A stretch of 64,000 nt of DNA. Origin: Pyxidicoccus caerfyrddinensis. Lineage in GTDB: Bacteria > Myxococcota > Myxococcia > Myxococcales > Myxococcaceae. This document shows, piece after piece, positions 26,452 through 35,225 of this stretch. The translations under genes were made by a program, and so were the position numbers. The notes beneath the pieces are model-generated. The model did no database searches and was not told the origin of the DNA. It saw only the letters and a program-made list of their open reading frames with translations. The DNA lies in assembly GCF_010894405.1 (NCBI RefSeq), contig NZ_JAAIYA010000031.1:97301-161300 (forward strand), in the 5' to 3' direction. The first letter of the stretch is position 1; the number at the start of each line of letters is the position of its first letter.

Positions 26452-28944
26452 ATGGCCGAACCGGAAACGCAGCCCCCCGGGCCCAGTCCGCTGGACGCGC
26501 TCGCCGATCGCCTCGGTCTGGGCAATGGCGTCTGGGGTCGGCGCGCCATCCAGGTCTTCCTGCTGCTGGCGGTGGCGGTGGGGGCCGGCTTCGTCATCTC
26601 CCCGGGCCTCTACAGCCAGCAGATTCCGGCGCTGACCGAGGAGCACGTCGGAAAGCCGTTCCGGGCCAGCTCTCCGGCCGGCTTCAAGGCCGCGCGCGAC
26701 TACGAAATCGTCCACCGCGCCATGACGCAGCAGCGGCGCCAGGATGCGCGCGGCGCCGTCCGCCCCGTGTACGACTTGAACCCCGCCGTGGTGGGCACCC
26801 TGCGCACCACGGTGAGCGCCGCCTTCCGCACCATGCGCGAGCGCCTGGACGAGCTGGCCGAGGCCCAGGCCGAGCAGGAGCCCGAGGAGGGGCGCCGCCG
26901 CAAGCCGGCGGCACCGTCCGCGGAGGACGTGGAGCGCGAGCGCCGCGCCCGCGAGGCGATGCTGGCGGAGTTCCAGGACCTGCTCTTCGGCCAGCGCGAC
27001 TCGGGGCTGGAGCCGGAGGACTTCCAGGCGCTGTTCGCCACCCGCTTCTCGCCGGAGGCGGAGACGGCCACGCTGTTGGTGCTGGAGCGGGCCTACCGCT
27101 CCGAGCGGGGCCAGGTGCACGTGGCGGGCTCGCGCGATGAGCTGGCGCGCGAGGCCCCGCAGGGGCTCACCGTCCGCGACGTGGTCTACAAGAGCGAGGA
27201 GACGTTGCCCGGCGCCGCGCCGCAGGTGGTGGACGTGCGCGAGGCGCAGCAGGAGATGGACCGCTTCGCCTCCATCCCCGGCAACCTGCTGCCGGACGCG
27301 CCCGGCGTTCAGCGCCGCGCCGTGCTGCGGCTGGCCAAGCGGCTGGTGCGTCCCAACCTCACCATCAACATCGCGGAGACGGACGCGCGGCGCACCCAGG
27401 CGGCGCAGGCGGTGAAGGACGCCGTCATCTCCATCAAGAGGGGCCAGCGCGTCATCGGCGACGGCGAGCTCGTCAACGAGACGCACCTGGTGATGCTGCG
27501 CGGCATGCGCGCGGAGACGGACCAGCTGGACCTCTTCTGGCTCCAGTTTGGCGGCACGGGGCTGGTGGGGCTGCTGGTGGTGTCCTCGTACGTCTTCTGC
27601 CGCGCGGCCTTCCGGCGCTTCCGGCCCACGCGCAAGGACGGGCTCCTGCTGGGCCTGCTGCTGGTGGGCCTGCTGGGCCTGCTCCAGGTCTGGGTGTCCA
27701 TCGCGGACGCGGTGCAGGACCGGTACACCGCGCTGCCGATTGAAGCCTTCTACTACGCCTTCCCGGTGGCGGCCGGCGCCATGCTGGTGCGCTTCATCCT
27801 CACGCAGGAACTGGCGCTCTTCTTCGCGCTGGTGTTCGCCTGCCTCGCCGGCGTCATGCTGAGCAACTCGCTGGCCTTCGGCATCTACACGCTGGTGGGC
27901 TCGCTGGTGGCGGCGGACCGCATCGTCAAGGCCAAGGACCGCGTGGGCATCTTCCGCGCGGGCCTGCTGACGGGCGCGACGAACATGGTGGCGGTGGTGT
28001 TCCTCTTCCTCGTGGAGGGCAAGGGACTGGCGGGCGACACGCTCATCACCGCGCTGTGCGCCTTCGTGGGCTCCACGTTGGCCGTGCCGGTGATGGTGAT
28101 GGCGCTGACGCCGCTCATCGAGTCCACCTTCGGCTACGCCTCGGACATCAAGCTGCTGGAGCTTGCCAACCTGAACCACCCGGCGCTCAAGGAGCTCATC
28201 GTCCAGGCGCCCGGCACCTACCACCACTCCATCATCATCGGCTCGCTGGTGGAGAACGCGGCGGAGACCATCGGCGCCAACCCGCTCCTGGCGCGCTCGT
28301 GCGCGTACTACCACGACATCGGGAAGGGCAAGAACCCGCTCTACTTCGGGGAGAACCAGAAGGGCGAGAACCGGCATGACCAGCTCGCCCCCGCGATGAG
28401 CGCCGTCATCATCAAGCGCCACGTGACGGAGGGGCTGGAGATGGCCCGGCAGTACCGGCTGCCCAAGCTGGTGGCGGACGCGATTCCGCAGCACCACGGC
28501 ACGCGCACGGTGGGCTACTTCTTCCACAAGGCGTTGAAGGAGCAGGAGGGCAAGGAAGGCGCGCCCCCCATCGACGAGAGCATCTACCGCTACCCGGGCC
28601 CCAAGCCGCAGTTCCGCGAAGCGGCGCTGGTGATGATCGCCGACGCGGTGGAGGCCTCCACGCGCTCCATGCCGGACCCCACCTCGACCAAGCTGCAGGC
28701 GCAGGTGCAGAAGATCATCAACCTCATCTTCTCCGAGGGGCAGCTGGACGAGTGTGACTTGACGCTGAAGGACCTGAACCTCATCGCGCAGTCCTTCCTG
28801 CACACGCTGGAGGGCATCTACCACACGCGTCCGGCGTACCCGGCGGGCGCGGTGGGCGGGGGCAAGGCGCCGCCGCTGGTGGTGGCGGGCGGGATGAAGG
28901 TGTCGGACGGCAAGGACAAGGCACGCACCGCGGGGATGTCATGA
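26452..28944 (+). CDS. 7TM-HD membrane protein (HDIG domain phosphohydrolase)
   Basis: An 830-residue protein. One membrane span near residues 30-50 precedes a large extracytoplasmic 7TMR-HDED domain (about residues 55-350). Seven membrane segments follow (about residues 360-550), then a cytoplasmic HD domain with TYHHSIIIGSLVENAAE, CAYYHDIGKGKNPLYF and HVTEGLEMARQYRLPKLVADAIPQHHGT. This architecture matches PgpH-type proteins, which degrade cyclic di-AMP in Firmicutes; the substrate in this organism is unproven. ATG 26452 follows GTGAGGACCCCC; a GTG twelve bases earlier is in frame. It sits between phoH and the ybeY-containing gene, as in many genomes. Confidence 0.92.
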   Translation: MAEPETQPPGPSPLDALADRLGLGNGVWGRRAIQVFLLLAVAVGAGFVISPGLYSQQIPALTEEHVGKPFRASSPAGFKAARDYEIVHRAMTQQRRQDARGAVRPVYDLNPAVVGTLRTTVSAAFRTMRERLDELAEAQAEQEPEEGRRRKPAAPSAEDVERERRAREAMLAEFQDLLFGQRDSGLEPEDFQALFATRFSPEAETATLLVLERAYRSERGQVHVAGSRDELAREAPQGLTVRDVVYKSEETLPGAAPQVVDVREAQQEMDRFASIPGNLLPDAPGVQRRAVLRLAKRLVRPNLTINIAETDARRTQAAQAVKDAVISIKRGQRVIGDGELVNETHLVMLRGMRAETDQLDLFWLQFGGTGLVGLLVVSSYVFCRAAFRRFRPTRKDGLLLGLLLVGLLGLLQVWVSIADAVQDRYTALPIEAFYYAFPVAAGAMLVRFILTQELALFFALVFACLAGVMLSNSLAFGIYTLVGSLVAADRIVKAKDRVGIFRAGLLTGATNMVAVVFLFLVEGKGLAGDTLITALCAFVGSTLAVPVMVMALTPLIESTFGYASDIKLLELANLNHPALKELIVQAPGTYHHSIIIGSLVENAAETIGANPLLARSCAYYHDIGKGKNPLYFGENQKGENRHDQLAPAMSAVIIKRHVTEGLEMARQYRLPKLVADAIPQHHGTRTVGYFFHKALKEQEGKEGAPPIDESIYRYPGPKPQFREAALVMIADAVEASTRSMPDPTSTKLQAQVQKIINLIFSEGQLDECDLTLKDLNLIAQSFLHTLEGIYHTRPAYPAGAVGGGKAPPLVVAGGMKVSDGKDKARTAGMS

Positions 28945-28966
28945 GCACGGCGCGAGGAGCAACGGC

Positions 28967-29824
28967 GTGAGACTCCGCAAGGGGAAGCTGATTCCCCGCG
29001 ACGACGGCAAGCGCATCGAGGAGTTCGTGGGAGCGGCCACCACCGGCACGGAGGCCACCTCCGTCGCGCGGATGCTGGCCCCACCGGGCTGGTCCGAGCC
29101 TGCCCAGCGCCCCGAGTTCGACGAGGTCGTCATCGTCGTCACCGGCGAGCTGACGGTGGTGGTGGACGGGCGCCGCGAGCGCGTGGCCGCGGGCGAGGTG
29201 GGCCTGGTGCCGCGCGGCAAGCGCGTGGTGTACCGCAACGACGGCCAGGGTGCGTGCGACTACTGGTCCGTGTGCGCGCCGGCCTTCCGCCCGGAGCTGG
29301 CGCACATGGAGACGCCCGCGCCGCGCGAGGCCGAGTACCACGTCACCGTGCAGATGGCGCACCCCCAGGGCCGCGAGTACTCGCGGCTCTTGTCGGGCTG
29401 GGCGCGCGACTATCTCAAGCAGCTGGACCTGTCCGGCTGCGAGCTGTCGCTGTCGCTGGTGGATGACAGGGCCATCCGCCGCCTCAACCGCACCTGGCGC
29501 AACAAGGACAAGGCGACGGACGTGCTCAGCTTCCCCGCGGGGGAGTTGCCCAAGGGCACCCCGGGGCCGCGCCCGCTGGGCGACGTGGTCATCTCGCTGG
29601 ACACGGCGAAGCGGCAGGCGAAGGAGTACGGCCGCACGTTGGAAGCGGAGATGGCGCGCTACCTGGCGCACGGCCTCCTGCACCTCCTGGGGCACGACCA
29701 CGAGAAGCCGCGCGACGCGAAGCGGATGGCGGCGCTGGAGGAGCAGCTGCTGGGCGAGCACGGCATGGTGGCGGACTCGCTCCAGGTGGATGCGAAGGCG
29801 CGCCGGGCCCGCAGCCTGATGTAG
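28967..29824 (+). CDS. ybeY: Cupin domain fused to YbeY endoribonuclease
   Basis: A 285-residue fusion. Residues about 30-105 form a small cupin (DEVVIVVTGELTVVVDGRRERVAAGEVGLVPRGKRVVYRN) whose usual metal-binding His pair is absent. Residues about 122-285 are YbeY: ELSLSLVDDRAIRRLNRTWR, KATDVLSFP, GDVVIS, and the zinc site H235GLLH239LLGHDH245. YbeY is a metal-dependent RNase needed for 16S rRNA maturation and ribosome quality control. GTG 28967 follows GCGAGGAGC, and the reading frame runs unbroken through both halves. It lies 22 bases after the 7TM-HD gene and completes the phoH-7TMHD-ybeY set. Confidence 0.93.
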   Translation: MRLRKGKLIPRDDGKRIEEFVGAATTGTEATSVARMLAPPGWSEPAQRPEFDEVVIVVTGELTVVVDGRRERVAAGEVGLVPRGKRVVYRNDGQGACDYWSVCAPAFRPELAHMETPAPREAEYHVTVQMAHPQGREYSRLLSGWARDYLKQLDLSGCELSLSLVDDRAIRRLNRTWRNKDKATDVLSFPAGELPKGTPGPRPLGDVVISLDTAKRQAKEYGRTLEAEMARYLAHGLLHLLGHDHEKPRDAKRMAALEEQLLGEHGMVADSLQVDAKARRARSLM

Positions 29825-29842
29825 GCCCTTCCTCGGCCCCCC

Positions 29843-29857
29843 GCCGGACAATCCGGC
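29843..29857 (+). terminator. Small hairpin after cupin-ybeY
   Basis: GCCGGA (29843-29848) pairs perfectly with TCCGGC (29852-29857) around a three-base loop, about 18 bases past the stop. No T-run follows; a weak terminator is possible. Confidence 0.3.
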
Positions 29858-29866
29858 ATCCTCCGG

Positions 29867-29894
29867 TTGAGTCGGGCGGCACGCATGATAGGTA
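29867..29894 (+). promoter_or_regulatory. Sigma-70-type promoter of the Lnb-domain gene
   Basis: TTGAGT (29867-29872), a 16-base spacer and TAGGTA (29889-29894). Predicted start near 29901 gives a leader of about 22 bases before the ATG at 29924, which includes TTGGACGGA. Confidence 0.45.
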
Positions 29895-29923
29895 GGCCGC
29901 CTCCCGTGTGTTGGACGGACTCC

Positions 29924-31249
29924 ATGCCCCGCCTGTCACTCATCGCTACCTGCCTGCTCGGCCTGCTCTTGTGGACGGCCCCGGCCCACGCGCGCGAGAT
30001 CTCCATTCCGCCCTGGGGTTCCGGGCAGAGCCAGGGCGAGGACCTGTCCATCTGGCTGGTGACGTTCAGCCCCGGGGACGACGTGCCCTCGTGGTGGGGG
30101 CACGGCTCGCTGGTGGTGGAGGACAAGCGGCTGCAGCAGTCGCGCCTCTACAACTACGGGATGTTCACCTTCAACGACACCATGCTGGCCCGCTTCGCCA
30201 TGGGCCGCCTGGAGTTCTGGGTGGGCCACTCGTCCGTCGGCTCCACCTTCCGCTACTACCAGGCGGAGGACCGCGACGTCCGCATCCAGGAGCTGAACCT
30301 CACCCCGGAGCAGCGCGTCGTGGTCGCGAAGGCGCTGGCGGACAACGTGCTGCCGGAGAACCGCGAGTACCTGTACCACCATTACAACGACAACTGCGTT
30401 ACCCGGCTGCGCGACATGATTGACGTCGCCACGGGCGGGCAGTTGAAGGAGATGGACCGGGCTCCGGGGCGCATGACGCTGCGCGAGCACACGCGGCGCT
30501 ACACGGCGGTGAATGCGCCCATGAGCGTGCTGCTCGACTTCATGATGAACGATGAAATCGACCATCCCATCACGAAGTGGGAGGAGGCCTTCCTCCCGGA
30601 CGAGCTGGAGATGCAGGTGGCGGCGCTCCAGGTGAAGGGCGCGGACGGGACGCAGCAGTCGCTGGCGGCGAAGACCTGGAACTACTACGAGTCCCCCACG
30701 CGCAAGCGCCCGCCCGCGGAGCCTCCGGCGTGGGGCCCCTGGATTCTGGCGCTCGGCGTGGCGCTCGGCGGCGCGGCGGTGGGGCTGGCGGCGTGGGAGC
30801 GGCGTGGCAGCCGGGTGGCTCGGCTGCTGCTCGCGCTGGAGAACGGGGTGCTGGGGCTCGTGCTCGGCATCCCCGGCACGGCGCTGTTCATCATGTGGCT
30901 GGTGACGGACCACACGGTGACCTACCGGAATGAGAATCTCTTCCTCGCCAACCCGCTGACACTGCTGGCGCTGCCCTTCGGTGTGGCGCTGATGTGGAAC
31001 AGCACGAAGGCGCGCGCGCGGCTGTTCAAGATCTGGCTGGTGCTGGCGGCCTCGGGCGTGCTGGGCGTGGTGCTGAAAGTGCTGCCCCCGTTCGACCAGG
31101 ATAACTGGCGCCTCATCGCGCTCATCCTGCCCATCTCCGTGGGCATGGCCGGCGCGTTCGGGCTGGACCGGGTGCTGGCGCGGCTGCGCGGGACGCATCG
31201 CGCGTCAGCCGGGCGGGGGGATGCCGTCCCTTCGCTCAAGACTCCCTGA
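29924..31249 (+). CDS. DUF4105 (Lnb N-terminal periplasmic domain-like) membrane protein
   Basis: A 441-residue protein. A signal sequence (SLIATCLLGLLLWTAPAHA) is followed by a periplasmic domain of about 250 residues with WWGHGSLVV, NYGMFTFN and YLYHHYNDNCVTRLRD. The conserved His and Cys in these phrases match the proposed catalytic pair of the DUF4105 family, related to Lnb, which remodels lipoprotein acyl chains in some Firmicutes. The C-terminal third has four or five membrane spans (PWILALGVALGGAAVGLAAW, LGLVLGIPGTALFIMWLV, LLALPFGVALMW and two more). Whether this protein modifies lipoproteins here is inference. ATG 29924 is chosen because it directly opens the signal peptide. Confidence 0.85.
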   Translation: MPRLSLIATCLLGLLLWTAPAHAREISIPPWGSGQSQGEDLSIWLVTFSPGDDVPSWWGHGSLVVEDKRLQQSRLYNYGMFTFNDTMLARFAMGRLEFWVGHSSVGSTFRYYQAEDRDVRIQELNLTPEQRVVVAKALADNVLPENREYLYHHYNDNCVTRLRDMIDVATGGQLKEMDRAPGRMTLREHTRRYTAVNAPMSVLLDFMMNDEIDHPITKWEEAFLPDELEMQVAALQVKGADGTQQSLAAKTWNYYESPTRKRPPAEPPAWGPWILALGVALGGAAVGLAAWERRGSRVARLLLALENGVLGLVLGIPGTALFIMWLVTDHTVTYRNENLFLANPLTLLALPFGVALMWNSTKARARLFKIWLVLAASGVLGVVLKVLPPFDQDNWRLIALILPISVGMAGAFGLDRVLARLRGTHRASAGRGDAVPSLKTP

Positions 31250-31320
31250 CCCTTTTTCTAGCTCTCAACCCCTTCCCGAGCGCGGCGCGCGAATGCCGCC
31301 GCGGACACGAGGACGACACC

Positions 31321-32443
31321 ATGGCGAACGATTCGATGGAGAAGGTCAACGGCCTGAGGGAGCGCGTGTTGGCGCTCCGGGGGCATCTTTGACCTCGACC
31401 GCAAGCGCTCTCGCATCGCGCTGATTGAAAGGGAGTCCACGCTCCCCACCTTCTGGGACGACCACGCCAAGGCCCAGGGGATGTTGAAGGAGAAGTCCAC
31501 GATGGAGGCCAGCGTGGGCGCCTACGACAAGGTGATGCGCGGGCTGGACGACGCGCAGGCCCTGCTGGAGCTGGCGGCCGAGGCCAACGACGCGGACACC
31601 GCGAAGGAGGCGGAGGGCTCGCTGGAGGGCCTGGAGGGCGAAGTCGGCAAGCTCGAGCTGGCGCGCATGCTGTCGGGCGAGCAGGACCGCAGCAGCTGCT
31701 TCATGGACATCAACGCCGGCGCCGGCGGCACGGACTCCATGGACTGGGCGGCCATGCTGTTGCGCATGTACACGCGCTACTGCGAGGCCAGGGGCTGGAA
31801 GGTGGAGATCAACGACGAGGTGCCGGGCGAGGAGGCGGGCTTCAAGAACGTCTCCCTGCGCATCGAAGGCGACTTCGCCTACGGCTACCTCAAGGCCGAG
31901 GTGGGCGTGCACCGGCTGGTGCGCATCAGCCCGTTCGACGCCAACGCGCGGCGCCAGACGGCCTTCGCGTCCGTGGATGTCTACCCGGAGGTGGATGACG
32001 CCATCCAGATCGACCTCCCCGAGAAGGACATCGAGCTGAAGTTCATCCGCGGCAGCGGCGCGGGCGGCCAGAAGGTGAACAAGACGTCGTCCACCGCGCA
32101 GCTGCGCCACCTGCCCACCGGCATCATCGTCACCACCCAGACGGAGCGCTCGCAGTCGGCCAACAAGGAAATGGCCTTCAAGATCCTGCGCGGCCGCCTG
32201 TACGAGCTGGAGATGAAGAAGCGCGAGGCCGCGCGCGACGCGGCGGAAGCGCAGAAGAAGGACATCTCCTTCGGCTCGCAGATTCGCAGCTACGTGCTCG
32301 CCCCGTACCGCATGGTGAAGGACCTGCGCACTGGCGTGGAGACGGGCAACGTGGACGCGGTGCTGAACGGCGACCTGGAAGAGTTCGTCACCGCACAGCT
32401 GCTCGGGGTGAAGAACCCCAACCGCTCCGCTGGCGCGGACTAG
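31321..32443 (+). CDS. prfB: Peptide chain release factor 2, programmed +1 frameshift
   Basis: Release factor 2, which recognises UAA and UGA. Translation starts at ATG 31321 (GAGGACGACACC upstream), runs 23 codons to CTT (31387-31389) and meets an in-frame TGA at 31390-31392; slipping forward one base onto GAC (31391) continues for 350 codons to 32443. The site CGGGGGCATCTTTGAC matches the classical RF2 autoregulatory frameshift, with an internal Shine-Dalgarno-like GGGGG just upstream. The full product of 373 residues has SPF at residues 203-205 (stop-codon recognition) and GGQ at 248-250 (peptide release). Low RF2 promotes frameshifting, so the gene controls its own level. Confidence 0.96.
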
Positions 32444-32600
32444 GACTTCCCGTCTCTCCCACCCGGCCCAGCCCTGGAATAACGGGGCCGGGAACCTTTT
32501 TCCCCGCCCTGCTGTCCCAGGGCGCGCGGGCAGGGGACGGGGTAGGCTGAAGGGACGGTGGCACCTCCGTGGGCGGAGGGGCTGTCGCGGGAGGACACCG

Positions 32601-33230
32601 GTGACGTCGGGCGGCGTGCTCGAAATCGGACAGGAAGGGCCGGCCGTCGCCGAGGCGTCCGACGCCCGGCGACAGGACGTGGCGCTGCTCAACCGGCTGC
32701 GCCGCGGCGACCCGGACGCCTTCGAGCTGCTGGTGCGCACGCACCAGGACCGGCTCTACGACTTCTGCGTGCGCATGGTGGGAGACCGCGAGGAGGCGCA
32801 CGACCTGGTGCAGGAAATCTTCGTCAGCGTCCACCAGAACGTCCGCCGCTTCCGCGAGGACTCGAAGCTGTCCACCTGGCTGTTCCGGATTACGAAGAAC
32901 CACTGCATCAACCGGCTGAAGTACCTCAAGCGCCGGGGCCGTGGCCGCTCGGAGGAGTACGACGAGGCCAGTGCCCTCTGGGTGGACGGGCCCGGGGCTC
33001 CGCCCGCGCCGGACGCGGCGCTCGAGTCCGCCCGCGAGCGCGCCCGCGTGCAGTGGGCGATTTCCCAACTGGAGCCGGACGCGCGCATGCTGGTGGCCCT
33101 GCGGGACATCGAAGGCTTGAGCTACGACGAAATCATCGAGATTACCGAGCTGCCCGAGGGCACGGTGAAGAGCAGGCTCCACCGGGCGCGGGAAAAGCTG
33201 GCGGACCTCCTGGGGCGGCTTGAGCCATGA
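32601..33230 (+). CDS. ECF-type RNA polymerase sigma factor
   Basis: A 209-residue sigma-70 family factor. Region 2 shows DAFELLVRTHQDRLYDFCVRMVGDREEAHDLVQEIFVSV and FREDSKLSTWLFRITKN, and region 4 shows LVALRDIEGLSYDEIIEITELPEGTVKSRLHRAREKL; region 3 is absent, as expected for the extracytoplasmic-function group. GTG 32601 is preceded by GGGAGGAC. The stop overlaps the ATG of a zinc-finger anti-sigma-like gene (ATGA), so the pair is translationally coupled. The target regulon and inducing signal cannot be read here; many ECF factors activate their own promoter, but no matching site was identified in the 157 bases upstream. Confidence 0.94.
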   Translation: MTSGGVLEIGQEGPAVAEASDARRQDVALLNRLRRGDPDAFELLVRTHQDRLYDFCVRMVGDREEAHDLVQEIFVSVHQNVRRFREDSKLSTWLFRITKNHCINRLKYLKRRGRGRSEEYDEASALWVDGPGAPPAPDAALESARERARVQWAISQLEPDARMLVALRDIEGLSYDEIIEITELPEGTVKSRLHRAREKLADLLGRLEP

Positions 33231-33610
33231 CCCTCATCCATCGCAAACTCCCGGACGTGGACCCGCGGATGAACCACCGCGAGGCGAGGGCCCTGTTCCT
33301 CGCGCTCGCCGACGACGAGCTGCCCGCCCCCAAGGCGCAGGCGGTACGCACCCACCTGGACGGGTGCGACGACTGCCGCAAGGGCTGGGAGGGCTACGCG
33401 TACACCCTGCAGCGCCTCAAGGGCGTGGAGCGGGAGAAGGCCCCGCCCGCGCTCGCCACGCAGGTGATGAACCGGGTGCGCCGCCAGCGCCGCTTCGGCC
33501 TGCGCGGCCTGCACACGAAGCACATGCACTACCGCGTCCCGGTGGAAATCATCATCCCCCTGCTCCTGGGGGCCGCGGTGGCCGCCTTCCTCTTCATGGC
33601 TGCTCCCTGA
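33227..33610 (+). CDS. Zinc-finger anti-sigma factor-like membrane protein
   Basis: A 127-residue protein with the zinc-binding anti-sigma signature: a His in DPRMNHREARALF followed by HLDGCDDC (HxxxCxxC). One membrane segment lies near the C-terminus (VEIIIPLLLGAAVAAFLFMAAP), leaving almost no extracytoplasmic tail. It overlaps the sigma gene by four bases and very likely holds that sigma factor inactive at the inner membrane. The lack of a periplasmic sensor region suggests that the signal is sensed by the zinc finger (for example redox) or through a partner protein. This is inference from the family. Confidence 0.85.
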   Translation: MTLIHRKLPDVDPRMNHREARALFLALADDELPAPKAQAVRTHLDGCDDCRKGWEGYAYTLQRLKGVEREKAPPALATQVMNRVRRQRRFGLRGLHTKHMHYRVPVEIIIPLLLGAAVAAFLFMAAP

Positions 33611-33630
33611 CCTTCCTCCGCTGTGTTGCG

Positions 33631-33659
33631 TTGCTTCCGGGGGGAGGCTTGGCTACGGT
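33631..33659 (+). promoter_or_regulatory. Candidate promoter of lysS
   Basis: TTGCTT (33631-33636), a 17-base spacer and TACGGT (33654-33659), with the expected start near 33666. The leader before ATG 33684 would be about 18 bases and contains GCAGGGGC. Confidence 0.4.
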
Positions 33660-33683
33660 GCCGCGCCTTTGCAGGGGCGCGCC

Positions 33684-35213
<1,530 letters not shown>

Positions 35214-35225
35214 CCAGGAGGCCTC

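Noticed and set aside
31481..32443. prfB starting at ATG 31481
   Set aside because: This would remove the N-terminal helical domain; the frame clearly continues upstream to the slip site and ATG 31321.
33227..33610. Frameshift between sigma factor and zinc-finger gene
   Set aside because: The ATGA overlap with intact domains on both sides is the normal coupled arrangement for sigma/anti-sigma pairs.
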